Of a DNA stretch of 64,000 nucleotides, positions 24,487-36,322 are shown piece by piece. Below the pieces are notes generated by a model. The model was not told the origin of the DNA. It made no database searches and saw only the letters and a list, made by a program, of their open reading frames with translations. Position numbers and translations under genes: made by a program. Positions within the stretch are counted from its first letter, which is position 1; each line of letters opens with the position of its first letter. The stretch is taken from positions 119,516 through 183,515 of the forward strand of contig JABYQU010000064.1 of the NCBI GenBank assembly GCA_022264855.1, read 5' to 3'. Source of the DNA: Lenzites betulinus (Eukaryota > Basidiomycota > Agaricomycetes > Polyporales > Polyporaceae).

Positions 24487-26265
24487 GAGGAGTGCTTCCT
24501 GCGAGAATAGAACGTCCTGAGTGGTGGGGTAACCTGGCGGTGGGGCCCGACTCTTGCGTTGCAAGCCTCTAGTGGTCGCCTGAGCTACTGTCTCGGCCAA
24601 AGACGTCAATAGCCTATGCCCAAGTGTACCGCTGGTGTCGACAGAGCAAAGGCGAGGTCCGGGATCCGCAGTGCGTGTAGACGAAGGTGGAGGGGAGTAG
24701 GAGCGCACGAAGTGACAGCATAGTTTAAATTAGTAGCACAGATATACCTCTTTTGATCGATCAATAACCTGTCTATGCGACTAATGTAACGTGTTTATTT
24801 ATAGCTAGGCTAAGCTACACTACCTTACGTTAAGGTATGAGCTTATATAGTAAGTTAGAAAACTTACGTGTCCGACTAAGTAGCATTAACCCCGAACATC
24901 TTGGTAACATCACCACTTCATAGCTCTTGCCACATCATGCACCATGCGTTTTTATTCCGATTCCACCAGGAATCGGTTATCAGCACCCTGTACGAATCGC
25001 GTCTCACGTGACCTTCGTGGTACCCGGCTTTCTCCTCTGTCCCGGCTTTATCCGCGGTCAACCCCAACTGTCTGCCTCGGCCTATTGCGACATGTACTGT
25101 TGCCGTAAACGAGGGCAAGGAGGGTATTGCGGAGGGTCAGGCTACGCATGAAACATAGCTTACGCGGAGGTGCAAACCGCTGCCTCAAAGTTGAGGGACA
25201 GTGCACAAAGTGGCTGACGGTCGGTGGAATCGGGCCGGGCGGGCGGAGAACGCTCACTCCTACAAGTCTAATGTCCCCTCGCCAAGAGGTCCTCGTAGTC
25301 TCATTGTTATAAACGCACTAGCTCTTTTGCGTTCCCACTGGATGTCTATGTGCCTATAAGTACCGCCGTACCAGTCCGAGTCATAGTGGCTGTCGTCGGT
25401 CACCGGCACCGGTGATGTACCTACGATGCTGTCGTCGCGAATGTTGGCTGAGGCGACGAAAATGACGCTCTTGGTTCATGGGGTGCGCTCCCCCATTTTT
25501 TACTCCACCACCTTCCTGAGACCGATGCTAACCATAGTTACCGCCACAGGTCACCGCTACTACAAAGCACGCCCAGCTTGGACTAGTTTAGGGGGTTCTT
25601 TTTTGCTGTCCAAGCAGTAGATCCGTGCGGAAGCAGCAACAGCATCTCGGCGTCAGGGCCATTCGTCGAACAAAAAGGGCCACTACAGATTTCGAGGTCA
25701 ACGCCGCGCAATCAAGCGCGCAAGTAAACCGTACGGAGCAAAGTAGAAGAAGCAACAGTAGTTCAAAATGGCCCTTCGATAAAAGTCGCCGAGGATACTG
25801 AGGATATTTCAAAGTCTCAACCCTGTCAGCGGTATCGCATCGGCCAACAGACCTGGCCTTGTAACGACATTGGGCAAGTGCGACTCGGTTCAATTTCGGA
25901 CCAGTCGCATTGACCAGCATGTTATTGCCATCCTGGAACCCCAAAACTTGGACACTGCAAAAACACAAGGACCGTAATGGAGGACGCTTGGACCGTAGTC
26001 CGTGGGAACAACAAAATGATCAAAGCGGAAAGTCAGCGATGGGCGCAAGACAAGGCGCTACGCACAAGCTTGGTTTATTGTCCGCGCGCGGTTGTGCCAC
26101 TGGTTCAAGCGTGCTCTCCCCCGGCCACCGGCCACACAACGTCAACAAAACCCTCGATACCCAAATACCTTGCCCCTCGACGATCCTCTTTCCTTTCCCC
26201 CACCATCTTCGACACTCGATATCAGCCCTACCACTCACGCCACTCACGCCACTCTCAACACCACA
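24487..26265. other. Long intergenic interval with an AT-rich island
   Basis: Divergent promoter region between the YPP1-like gene and the next plus-strand gene. Positions 24,720-24,900 are strongly AT-rich with short inverted repeats (CCTTACGTTAAGG, and AAGTT/AACTT around 24,852-24,868), a possible worn MITE. No coding frame is convincing in the rest. A repeated (CACTCACGC) leader precedes the next ATG. Confidence 0.45.
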
Positions 26266-28013
26266 ATGTCTGCCGTCCAGTCAAACACCTTCCTCTCTCA
26301 GCCCTCCGTTCCGGACCTGCCTGAGTCCTCATCTACCTCCAAATCCTCCCGACAGCCGCAGCCGTCGGCCCAGGCCGAACCCACCAAGTTGGCCGACCTG
26401 CGGCAACTCACCCTCGAGAACGGGAGGATCATCGACCTGCCCGTGTCCATCCTCCAGGGCTCCCCGCCCAAGCCTGCCGAGTTCCTCCACCTCCAGCACC
26501 ACTTCGAAGCGACGCGCGGGACCCCCATCGACATCTCCGCGTGCAAGACCGCGGACGAGGCGATCGACGTCCTGGCCGACGAGATCGAGGCGATCCGTAT
26601 GCTGCTCTACGGCTACGTCGTCAACTTCAAGCGCTACGTCGACCGCTTCGAGGCTGCCCACACCGAGGTCCGCAACGAGGCTCTCAGCGTCGCTGAGTCT
26701 TACCGGGGGCTGGCCAAGCTCGCCGGGCCCGCGCAAGAGTCCGCGAGGCTGATCGAGTGCGTTATTTTCCCCTCATGAGGTAGCCGTCTCGCAGTGCACC
26801 TAACGTCCGCCGTAGAGACAAGTTCTTCGAATTGAAGAAGAGAATCGCCGATCTCCCCGTCGGACGGGGGCCGATCCAGCCCCCGCCTCTGAAAAGGCTC
26901 CGCGGCGGTCTGAACAACCCTGCGCTCTCCCCTGAGGAGAACAAAACCATCAAGACCCGCCAGGGCGAGCGCTTCGAGGAGAACTCGAAGATCAGCGGCG
27001 TGCGCGAGAGCGAGCAAAAGCTGGTCGACGCCGCCCTTGTGAAGGACATTCTTGAGCCGTCGGCCCCGCCCAAGCCCAAGGCCAAGAAGCAGCGCAAGAA
27101 GCTCCCGTTTGACCACGAGCTCACGTTCAGGGTCGACAAGGTCGTGGACGGCATCGAGACCGCGCGCGCGCAGCTTGAGGTTGCGCAGGACGTGACGAGC
27201 CGCAACCTTGCGGTTCTCCGCTACCTTGAAGACGAGTCACAGAAGGACGGGAGGGAGCTGTGGGCGTGGTACGACGTCGTTGAGCGTGTTGTGGCCACCG
27301 CCGGAAAAATCTCTCAAGCGAACGAGTACGTCGAACATGTATAGCGTGCTCGAACCTCGACTGACCGTTTGTGTAGGCGGCGGGTCGAAGCCTACCATAA
27401 GTGGGCAACGCAGTGTGTCGAAAACGCGGCACCGACGACGCCTGAGGTTCCTCAGGATGCGCCGACCGCTACTCCGGCCACGGACACCCCCGATGCGTCG
27501 CCTCCCGCACCCTTCGCCGCTACTAACAACGGCGACTCACAAGTACCTCCTCCCGCCGTTCTTCCTGATGACGCGATGGTTGTTGACGGCGAGGTATACG
27601 CGATCACCCTGGACCTCAAATGTGAGAAGCCCTACGACGAGCTCACCCACGAAGAGGCCATATCGGTACTCAAGTCTCTCCCCGTGCGCGTCAACTTCGT
27701 GCCCTACGTCCCTCCCGCCCCATCTGCCCAGGACGAGGCTGCCGCCGAGACTGGCGCAAAATCCGCCGCCGCCTCGGAGACTCCGTGCCCGTCCCCCGCG
27801 AACAAGACCCCGTCCGCACGATCTGCGGCGCTCTCCGACGCGTCTCCCCCCGAGTCTGAGCGCTGTGCGCCCAAGCCACGCTCCCGGAAGCGGGGGAGGC
27901 AGGACGCCGACGGGGAATCGGACACGAACGAGAGTGCCGGAGCGGACAAGGCGGATCCTCGTCCGGATGCTGGAGGGTCGCCAATCAAGAAGAAGCGTGG
28001 TGGTAATGCCTGA
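26266..28013 (+). CDS. Hypothetical helical protein with disordered ends
   Basis: Not recognised. Exons 26266-26756, 26816-27325 and 27377-28013 give 545 aa; all junctions keep phase. After a Ser/Pro-rich N-terminus, residues ~45-165 (LADLRQLTLENGRIIDLPVS to GPAQESARLIE) and ~255-330 are predicted helical with a heptad-like look, as in coiled-coil scaffolds. Basic clusters (KPKAKKQRKKLP ~245; KPRSRKRGRQ ~515; KKKRGG at the end) suggest nuclear targeting. Residues ~335-390 are Pro/Thr/Ala-rich. The general build (three exons, helical core, Pro/Ala linkers, basic end) resembles the neighbouring disordered protein at 17.8 kb and the genes at 61-64 kb, but no sequence homology was established. 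Confidence 0.75.
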
Positions 28014-28278
28014 TCGCAACGTCTTTCTCCACTGCCACGGCGACAGTTTGTAGCACTCCGAACACTCGAATGGTCCTTGTTGTAGGTGATCGCTGACTGT
28101 GTATCGTTATCCTGTATCTGTTCTCTCCTGCTCCTGTTGCTCGTGCAGTTTGTATACATAGACTAGGTTTATCATTCGAGAATGATGACGGCCTTAATTG
28201 GTGCATACTCGATCTCCAAGACGCGATATTATCTCTCGGGGTACACAAGGAACAGCGTACGAAAAGAGGATGCCCCGT

Positions 28279-30525
28279 TCACAATGCGTGCGCGTTCCGG
28301 TAACCTCCAGGACGGCCGCGAGTCACTTCATGGTACATCTGCGGCTCCCCAATAGGGTAGAAGTCGTCCTCCTTCTCGATGAGATGTACCGGGGTAGCAG
28401 ACACGTCCACCTCCAGGCTGTCGAAGTCCCCCGGATGAACGTAACCGGCTGGCCCCTGCTCAAGGTAGCTCTTCAGTGAAAGTGGGCATAGATGATGTAG
28501 GTCGCAACTCACCCCTTGGACCCGCCAACAAAGCTCGCGACGCAGGTAAGGAACGACCTCGCTCGGATCGAGCGAGCGGACCGCTGCCCGCTCTATGATC
28601 GCGTCGTTGAGGGAAATATGGGACCCAACCAAGGCCCCCATCCCCAGTTTGACGCAGTTCGCGCACCGCGCAGGCTCCGAGTGTACGAACGCGGCGTACT
28701 CGCCCACGTACGACGGGCAGGCCCGCCAGTCCTCCGGGCGATCGGGAACAGGTCCGAGGAAGAGAAGAACCCAGAAGCTGCCGCCAAGTTCGAACTTCTT
28801 CGCTGTGATGTGCGCGCTCCAGCTCAAGACGGTGGGGGGTTGGGCATCAGGTCCGTCTGAGGATTGAACTGTCCTGGTGTATGCACGCGCAGCGATATCA
28901 TCATCCGGGCCTGTAGCAGTCGTATCAGCGGCGCCAGTGGTGTGGAACTGGTGCCACTGTTGAACTGCGAGAGTGATCCCGTACAAAGCATTCAGTTTGC
29001 TCTTGATTGCTGTGGCCACCGCAACACGATCACTGAAGTCCAAGCCATCGAATTCAGGGTAGGAATAACCGAACAGACCGTTGGGGGGCACGCGAAGGTC
29101 GGACGACTTCCAGAAAGAATCGTCTTGGGAAGTGGCGTAGAACGGAGTCAAGTCTGCGTTAACGTGTGTAAATCGATAGTTTACCAGACCCAATAGGTTT
29201 ATTCGTGGCTGATTTGGACTTACCAGTATTTTCATCTACCTTGCCGTCCGCAGGGGTGGTCCACGTACCATCGTGATCTGTCGACGAGGAGATCCAGAGG
29301 TTGGCGTCGTTAGGATTATATCTGAGGGCAAGCCACAGAGAGAGGAGGCGGTCCGTCTGAGAGTGGTGCAGCCAGAAGATAGGATCGAAGGCTGCCGGAA
29401 AGGTTCAGTTTTCCATCAGGACGGTGTAGGTGAAGACAAGGCTGACCCGCGGTCTGAGGACTTGTCATGTGTCCAAAGAAGGGAGCGGTACCACCGAAGC
29501 CGGTATGGATGAGTGCATGCACCGCCTCCAAACTGACGAGTGAAGGACCAGGACCTGAGCTGCTGTCATCCCTGCTAAATCGTGCCCATGTTTGTACGTA
29601 TTGGAAGAGGGAGAGGGCTTGTCTCCTGCGGTTTAGATATGCCTGTGATTTGAAACCATCAATGTTCCTAAAGCTTGAATGAGCAGTGTTGACCAGTCAG
29701 TAACTGCATAGCCCACGCACTTCTGCAGTTGTGTAAGATCATCTGAGACGGTCTGGGTAGCATTGTCTAACTGTGCGCATCGATACGTCCTGCCTCTCCA
29801 AGCTTCCACGGGGGAAGGAAGCTGAAAGTCCTGCTCATCTGGCAATGGCCCGGCAGGGAATGTGTACCATTTGAAAGGATTATCGACCACCAGCGCGTCG
29901 CCTTTGGGTGGTGCCGGTATCGTCAGTTTGTCATCGATGTATATCTTATCCGGGGGTGTTGCTGTTGCAGCCCAGTCCCAGTAGGGCTGGCGCAAAGAGA
30001 TTGCAGCAGTCTGCCACTCCTGTTGGTACGAGGTGTACTCTTTTGCTATCTCGAGCGCATGCTTCTGTATTTCTTGCTACAACGAACATCAGGGCCAGAA
30101 GACACAGCGAACATTCATCTATGCCACGTACCTCGATGAGAGCGACATATGGCCGGTGCCAGGTAGGGAACAGAACCGACCCGTGGGTACAGTAGCCCTT
30201 GAACGCTTGGGCCGGATTCGGACCTGCACCTGCGCCGTCCCAGGCAATGTACGGGGCGCCATGGATACCTGCGATTTGAAAGTACGAGACCCAAGAACTC
30301 GGATTCACGTCCATGAGCCGCCCTGAGACGAAGGTGCATCATGAGCAAGCCCATCGTTGTGATTCTTCGTGTTCGGTACGTACTTAGGGCCTGCACGTAG
30401 AGCGCAAACTGGTACTTGTTCTCGGGTTCTATGAACTTGTAGATCTCGAGGCGATTGTAGACGGCTTGACCAGGTGTTTTCCCGATGACCCCCGTGACGA
30501 CGGTGTGATTTCCGGTAGTAGCCAT
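28279..30525 (-). CDS. Tyrosinase (type-3 copper polyphenol oxidase)
   Basis: Hydroxylates monophenols and oxidises diphenols to quinones, feeding melanin or browning reactions. Exons 30525-30384, 30322-30132, 30076-29721, 29667-29462, 29391-29224 and 29153-28279 give 645 aa. CuA: His in GIHGAPY (~68), [16 protein letters not shown] (~90-105), the CTH carrying the Cys expected to form the thioether bridge to a copper His. YWDWA follows. Cu[16 protein letters not shown] (~275) and [16 protein letters not shown] (~300). The C-terminal ~260 residues, with a CANC motif and an RRELCWRV block, resemble the tyrosinase_C lid that shields the active site until proteolysis. No signal peptide, as in cytosolic fungal tyrosinases. 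A 42-nt in-frame segment near 28,510-28,469 may be a further intron (631 aa if removed). Confidence 0.94.
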
Positions 30526-31145
30526 TGTCAAAGTCGAGATTTGAGGCGAGTGTGGGGCTGCGAGAAGACTGGGTCAGAGCTACGTGCACCAGCATCCTCG
30601 CATTTATACTGCTCTCCTGCATGCATACGGTAGAGTCATAGCACCGGGGGACGACCGGCGTGGACTCCACAGGCACTGCGCTCTAAGGATGCCGGACACG
30701 TCCGTTGAAATTAGCAGTGAACATGCCGGAGATATAGGATAGTAGTTAGACAGCGCCAGAACACCGAGCATGTAGTGCCGCCGGGTGTCCGTGCTTCTCG
30801 CACACTTCGCATGGTGCTCCGGTGGCCCTGGGTTTCATCATGGTTACTTTCCTTTGATATTTTTGTCGTGCGTGCTTTGCATGGAGTATCCAAGTACTGT
30901 TTTTAGAGGCACTGCAAGGTGCAGCGTTCGTTCCAGTTCGGATCCGAGACCATATGTGTCTGCGGGTAACTGAGGATCTTGTATCATTATGAATCTATGC
31001 GTCGACATACTTGAGAGATATTTCCCAAACACATATTGAGCATACATTCAGAAGATGAATCGATCCGACTCTTTGACTTGAAGTATCAATTGATGTTGTG
31101 TCGGCGAGGTTGAGTATAAGCGTCTAAAATCTGGTAAACCGTAAG
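30526..31145. other. Tyrosinase upstream region
   Basis: Promoter side of the tyrosinase gene; no coding frame supported up to the LINE fragment. Confidence 0.5.
30603..30608 (-). promoter_or_regulatory. TATA box of the tyrosinase gene
   Basis: TATAAA on the minus strand about 80 bases upstream of the tyrosinase ATG. Confidence 0.5.
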
Positions 31146-31158
31146 TACTAAGTAGTGA
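31146..31158 (+). repeat. 13-bp target-site duplication, left copy
   Basis: TACTAAGTAGTGA, identical to the copy at 31670-31682 on the other side of the LINE fragment. Confidence 0.8.
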
Positions 31159-31669
31159 TGGCTGTCGAGTCAGCTCGGTTGATCTGGAAACTCCGCTATG
31201 AGAGAGTCATTGCTCGTGACGGGAGGCTGTTTGAAGAACGTGAGGTCTCGAACAGATGGTATGCAGAGCTTGAGAGGCGACTGGCTCTGGAGAGAAGAGT
31301 TTTAGCCCTGTTGACTGGGAAGCGGAAGGCTCGAAGGGCTATCCGTGTGTACGCTGTATGGAGGCCGCTCGTCCAGTCGAGCTCTGACTTGCCCCCTGGT
31401 TGGATGAGCGATGGCGGGGTTTTAGTGGGTATTAAGCGAGGGAGATGATGGGACGGTGTCCTGCGTGATTTTCCCGATGACCCTTGGAGTCCCACACTTT
31501 GTGCGTAAATGCATTTCCTCGTGGACAGGTGGATCTACTTAACGTATATGGTGCCAGAAATCGTGGCTGTCGGGGTTTCTTGTTTCCCTGGCTGCACACC
31601 TAATAGGCTCACTGCGGGGGAGCCTGGAGGGTTCAAGCTTCAAGATGCGCTCTACCAAAAAAGGTATAC
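31159..31669 (+). mobile_element. 5'-truncated LINE (non-LTR retrotransposon) fragment
   Basis: A 511-bp insertion between identical 13-bp direct repeats. Its open frame (to 31448) reads VESARLIWKLRYERVIARD, then NRWYAELERRLALERR, and ends in LPPGWMSDGGVLVGIKRG. As I recall them, basidiomycete LINE-type ORF2 proteins end in a similar way (the tail after RT and RNase H). The 3' end is an A-run (CCAAAAAAGG) just before the right duplication. Loss of the whole 5' part, an A-rich 3' end and a variable-length target duplication are the marks of target-primed reverse transcription. The frame is fused to duplicated target sequence and is not a functional gene. Confidence 0.75.
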
Positions 31670-31682
31670 TACTAAGTAGTGA
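31670..31682 (+). repeat. 13-bp target-site duplication, right copy
   Basis: TACTAAGTAGTGA, exact match to 31146-31158. Confidence 0.8.
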
Positions 31683-32371
31683 ACAATGAAGATTAAGACT
31701 CCGCTTACTCCTCTGTCATATTAAATCGTCACTCACTCACACACTCAATCAATCAATCACCATGATCACTCACTCATATCTACCTGGTAGTAGTACCATC
31801 AAACTAACTAGTTGTTCAAACCAGGTGAGTCCAGGTAAGTCCAGCCGCGATATATAGGCTGTTGCTAACCGCACCCGACAGCAGTTCGACACGGTTCATC
31901 ATATCCGTCTGATCAAAGCCTTGCGACCAGCAGTACTCATTGAGCCCCAAGCTATGTTGAAATAGCCCTCTGAAACTCCGGACTTTGCGACATTTTAGTC
32001 TTTGGAGGGGAGCTGTAGACTGTCTCTGAGCTCGACCGTCGCGCGCTCGACCTTACCGTTGCGAAGTCATTGCATCCCGCTGGTGTTCGTATAGTACTAA
32101 TGATCCGTCGCGTTTCCAAACGTATTGTAATAGCCGATTGATGACGACATGGCGAGAAATCATACGGCTATGAGAAGCACTGCAGTCAGTGAGTAACTAG
32201 TGAGTCTTAGTTCATCCCGCATACAGCGACCGGGGACATCAGTCCTCCGAGGCCGTAGCAGAGAAGCTTTGGGCAACGCATACATAAAGGGGCGCTAGCG
32301 CTCCCTGCTCTGGCCTTTTGGGCTCACGTTTTTCTACTTCGCGAAGCCTCCCTCCGAGTCGTTCTGGAGAA
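31683..32371. other. Intergenic with short microsatellite
   Basis: Contains (ACTC)n/(AATC)n low-complexity sequence at about 31,727-31,760 and no supported gene. Confidence 0.5.
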
Positions 32372-33254
32372 ATGTCCAACCAGTGCGTGCATATAGCCTA
32401 CACATCCCGTATACGCATTAATCGCGCCCCCATTTAGGCCCTCCCAGTCGGGGCGTGCCCTGAGAAAGCGCGTTCCGGTGCAGTATGCGGACCACGGCCC
32501 TTCGAAGGCTCTTGCGCGTCACGGTAAGGCTTCGAGCCGCTCGCGGAAACATCAGCAACACACGCCCCAGGATACGCTTAGCGACCTCATGCGCATGCCT
32601 GTAGATATCTTCTTCGAGGTATGCTGGTTCCGTCAACGTATCTCCAGCCGAGTCATAGAACTTACCATGATACCCAGATTGCATCTCGGCTACACCCACT
32701 TGATATACTCCACGTCGCTCGGACGTCAACCCACCTCCGATCCATCCTCTTGTCACGGAAGACCAGAACGGTATGGAAAGCGAGCCTCAGTGCCATAGGA
32801 GACCTACCGCCTTGCCCGGAGGACATGAGCGAGCCAGCATACGCTGCTCTGCTGTTCGACAAGATCTGCACTGTAGGGCCTTGCTCCACATAGTACTGCA
32901 CTGTACTAATTGTGGGCCTTTATAGTTGTGCACTGAGTCTTGATGACCATGAGGTGTGCCTCCTGTCAGTGCGCGTTTCAAGCCCGCCGCATCGGGTGTC
33001 ATCGGTTCGAGGTACTCGAGCGACTCACGAACCTTGCGCACGATCTGTGTGTTTGTGCACGTGAGCGAAAGGACGACGGTGCGCCAAGAAGGGGATGGGA
33101 GCGAGAACGTATAGATGCACAGGAGAGATGCGTACCCGTGGACGTGCAAATGCCCGCCCGTGAAACGCACGCAGAGACTGCGCAGGAAGTCCTGTGGGAG
33201 CGTCGTGCCGTTCGAGAGGCCGATGACGGAGCCCAGTCAGCGGAAGAGGTATGA
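32372..33254 (+). pseudogene. F-box-like gene, probably 3'-truncated
   Basis: Exons 32372-32382, 32438-32618 and 32678-~32872 join in frame: MSNQPSQSGRALRK, a basic linker, then DLMRMPVDIFFE joined to IASRLHPLDILHVARTSTHL, KTRTVWKASLS and CPEDMSEPAYAALLF. This is the F-box plus following segment common in agaricomycete F-box proteins, which bind Skp1 and recruit targets to SCF ubiquitin ligases. The next piece (CASCQCAFQARRIGCHRF, ~32950-33010) resembles the cysteine-containing stretch that follows in relatives, but no GT...AG join reaches it in frame, and the remaining ~400 residues typical of the family are missing. I infer a decayed or truncated copy; a short functional product of ~130 aa is not excluded. 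Confidence 0.6.
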
Positions 33255-33496
33255 GGTCGTTGTCACGGTTGTTTGGTCCTTCGGGCGTGCATTTGCTGAG
33301 TTTCTTGTTCAGTGGCCGTCTTGGCTAGAGTGACGAGTTCTGCGAACTAATGGTTCGAATTCATAGTGTTGATCAGAAAGGGCGGACTAAAAGATGATCC
33401 TGCTAGTAAGTAGTGTATAGTCTACACGTGGTCTAAATCACTGAGCCCCGCAACCTACAATATCTGTCCGCAGAACCGCGCACCGTAATCTCTCCC

Positions 33497-34911
33497 TCAG
33501 CAGCCCATGAACTCCCGCCTCAGCACCAGTGCCCATGCCATGACAAAGTAAGCAATCCCCGCAGGAAGGGCGCACTTGAGCCCGACTTGCGCCCAGTCCC
33601 AACGGCGTCGCTTGCCCTTGCGCATCAGCTCCTCCTCCGGGACTATGCTCCCGGGTGGAGCGGGCGCGGGGACAATGTTCGAGGTGACCCAGAGTTGAAC
33701 GCTGCGACTGCAGCACGTCGTCGTGCCGATAGCAGCCCAGCAAATGAGGGGCCGCAATTCGTGATCAAGTACTGTTAGAGTAAGGTGTGTCGCTGGCCAG
33801 CATATAGCTATGTGATTGTTCAAAGGCCTGAGAGATGCAGCTAGAAGCTTCGATACGCACCTTGTAGTGCGAGAAGGCGGATTAGGGTCGCAAAGGGCGA
33901 ATAATAGACTTTCCATCGCTTCAGCAGCCCGGTCGTAAGTTGTAAACATTGCCATCCGGTTAAGATGGACTTTGCAGGCCGTCAGCCGGAAAATCGTGGC
34001 TGAAAGAACGCTGCCACTCACCCATAGTGCGCTAACGAGGTAATCAACCCTCCACGCGTCGTTCCCATCAGGGGGTATACATACACGGTAGATATTCCAC
34101 AGCGTCCCGAACACGGCCGGCACAATAGATAGCAGACGGAATAGCTGGAATAGAAGCTGGACCAACCATGCGGTGGAGGAAGGGAGCGTAAGATGTCGGG
34201 ACAGTGACGAGGGACGGATGCGTGCGGTAGGCAGATTTCGTGGCTTCAAGGATATTCAGGTCAAGGACAGTTGACAGCCAAGAGACGACTCACCGAATCC
34301 TCGCCCTCCGTCTCCGTCTCACCCGCGCATAACGCACCCGGTGCCGTTGTTATCGGCTTCGTCCAGTGCTCATCCGAAGCCCGCCCATTCCCTTTCCCAA
34401 GCAGCCGATAGCGCAGCGTGTCTGCGAGACTCCGCCCCTGCGGCCTGAACAACACCCCCTCGTCCGTCTCGGCGCCCGACTCGTCTTCATCCGACGTGGG
34501 ATTCACGCGCGCTCGTGCACGCGAGTACTCCGAGAAGACTTGGCGCGAGTGAGATGCACGCAGCGGGACTGGCGGGGGGTCTATCGCGCGGTGGAGGTGC
34601 GGGGAAGACGAGACGCGTCGTGCCGGAGCCGTCGCGGGAGCCTCCGGGGGAGTGAGTGAGTACGGGGGCGGGCTATTCGGCGGCGCACTCATGGCGAGCA
34701 CGGGCGTGAGTTGAGTCCGGGGAGAACGTCGCCTCCGGGTAAGGGGCGCTGCGATAGTGTGTGAACGGAGTCGAGAGCTTGCCCCGGATACTGGTGAACC
34801 GCACGAGGTGGGTGGCGTATCGTCGTAGATGTCGGCGAGGGGGACGATGAACACGCCCAACGACTGTCCGTAAGGCGGTGGGTCCTGTTGGTCCGTCGCG
34901 CAGTCAACCAT
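33497..34911 (-). CDS. EOS1-like N-glycosylation membrane protein
   Basis: EOS1 proteins are ER membrane proteins affecting N-glycosylation and oxidative-stress tolerance in yeast. Four exons (34911-34294, 34243-34022, 33969-33861, 33807-33497) give 419 aa. The N-terminal ~205 residues are Pro/Ser/Arg-rich and probably cytosolic and disordered. The membrane part contains WLVQLLFQLFRLLSIVPAVF, DYLVSALW joined to SILTGWQCLQLTTGLL, YYSPFATLIRLLALQ joined to AICWPATHLTLTVLDHE, WAAIGTTTCCSRSVQLWVTS, and a final helix YFVMAWALVLRREF. The RLLALQ...CW...GTTTC-SRS-Q-WVTSN order is what I recall for fungal EOS1 domains; assignment rests on that recall, not on a search. Confidence 0.7.
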
Positions 34912-36025
34912 GCTGTGGGGTCGGCTGCGAGGAGGATGTGTTCTGCCTGGACTCACCTCGTAGTATGATATACGCTCCTCCTGAGCTCCTCCTGAATCCC
35001 CTCTCGCTGATCGCCGCTAACACGATTGCAGGAAGGCCGAACAAGAACTCCACGCCTCGTTGTCTGGGTCGTGGCAATCCGTAAGGCACGGACGACCGGA
35101 CTCCGGGTCCGCGAGGCAGTTACCTACGGCCTCGCCTTCGAGCTTTGTTGTTTGACTCCCGACGGCCTTCCTGTATTCAATCAAGTCGCGGGATCCTAGG
35201 GGCTCCTTTGCTATCGCGACCCGGAAGTCAGGTAACGTTCGGGGAGGTGTGCGGCAAAATTCGGGGGTGGTGGCGGTTCATGAACAAGCGCAGGACGATC
35301 GTCGATCGCCCCTACAGTGCATATATTGCGTAGACTGTGAATATAAACTCGCAGCTGCTTGGCGAAGGAGAACGGCACTGGGGATGAGACCTGCAACGGA
35401 GAAGGAGCATGAAGAACGCTCGCGGGATCTACTCAAACTAAATATCATGCCGACTGGAATGATGGTGTCCAAACAGCGCCGGACTCAGACACTCTCGCGC
35501 AGGCCAATGTATGTAGTTTATTTCGAGACGGGGGCTCCTCTTCCACGCACCACCACCTGGTCGCACTTTCCCACGGTCTGAGCATGAGCCAGCTCGCCGT
35601 GAGGGCAACACAGGTGCCATAACCTGATGAATATACGCGATACGGACCCATGAACCATACATGAGAACGCGACGCCCCCAAGTAAACGGGTAGTGCGCAA
35701 CGAATACGCCTGAAGCTGTAGAGCAACCGAAGAGCCGAAGCCCAACCCACGACGTCTCGCCTGAATTGTACTCCAGACACACAATCCCAAGGTAACTAAC
35801 TCAAGCACCCATACACATAGATGAGTATGCGGCTTGAGATGAACGTCAGAAGAGTGCAGAAGCGGGCGGAGAACAATAAGACCCGTAAAGTGGCACCCCC
35901 CCTGCGCGAAGTAAACGAACCCATCCCGTCCCACACTCCTCGGAGTATACTTCTAGAAGTAAACCCCTCGGGGTCAGAGAATGAAAACCTGCAACAAAAC
36001 AACGAAGGCGTCCCCCCAACAGACC
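34912..36025. other. Left flank of the 16.7-kb element
   Basis: No gene recognised. From about 35,600 the plus strand becomes A/C-rich and G/T-poor, a composition that continues at 52,754-53,760 on the far side of the element, in line with the two having been one stretch before insertion. Confidence 0.5.
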
Positions 36026-36033
36026 CACCAAGG
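36026..36033 (+). repeat. 8-bp target-site duplication, left copy
   Basis: CACCAAGG directly abutting the left inverted repeat; the identical 8-mer abuts the right inverted repeat at 52746-52753. Confidence 0.88.
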
Positions 36034-36051
36034 TAGGGTGCAGTGAATAAT
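36034..36051 (+). repeat. Left terminal inverted repeat
   Basis: TAGGGTGCAGTGAATAAT; pairs with the reverse complement of 52728-52745 with two mismatches. Weaker similarity continues for about 15 more bases. Confidence 0.88.
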
Positions 36052-36072
36052 CCGGGGAATTATTAACTCACA

Positions 36073-36147
36073 GTTATAAACTCCGGCCGGCCCGCAGGGG
36101 TTTTTAACAGGGTGTTTGAAACAGTTAATAACAGTGCGGTTATAAAC
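36073..36147 (+). repeat. Left subterminal motifs GTTATAAAC (x2)
   Basis: GTTATAAAC at 36073-36081 and 36139-36147. The mirror copies (GTTTATAAC) lie at 52219-52227 and 52686-52694. Symmetric placement suggests binding sites for a mobilising protein. Confidence 0.65.
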
Positions 36148-36168
36148 CGGTTACAATCGGTTTTCCCG

Positions 36169-36184
36169 CTACCGGTAACGGTAG
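36169..36184. repeat. Hairpin CTACCG-GTAA-CGGTAG
   Basis: A perfect 6-bp stem with a 4-base loop in the left subterminal region, about 140 bp upstream of the Rep/helicase start. Confidence 0.7.
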
Positions 36185-36322
36185 GGGGTCTTTGTGGTGT
36201 CTCAACTCCCCCCCGATTTTTGGGTCACGTCACGTGGAATATCATGTGAGCTTTTCCCACGCATTGACCATTCCCCTCTTTTGTACGTGTGCTCGACGTT
36301 CACACCTTTCCTATCTGCTACG

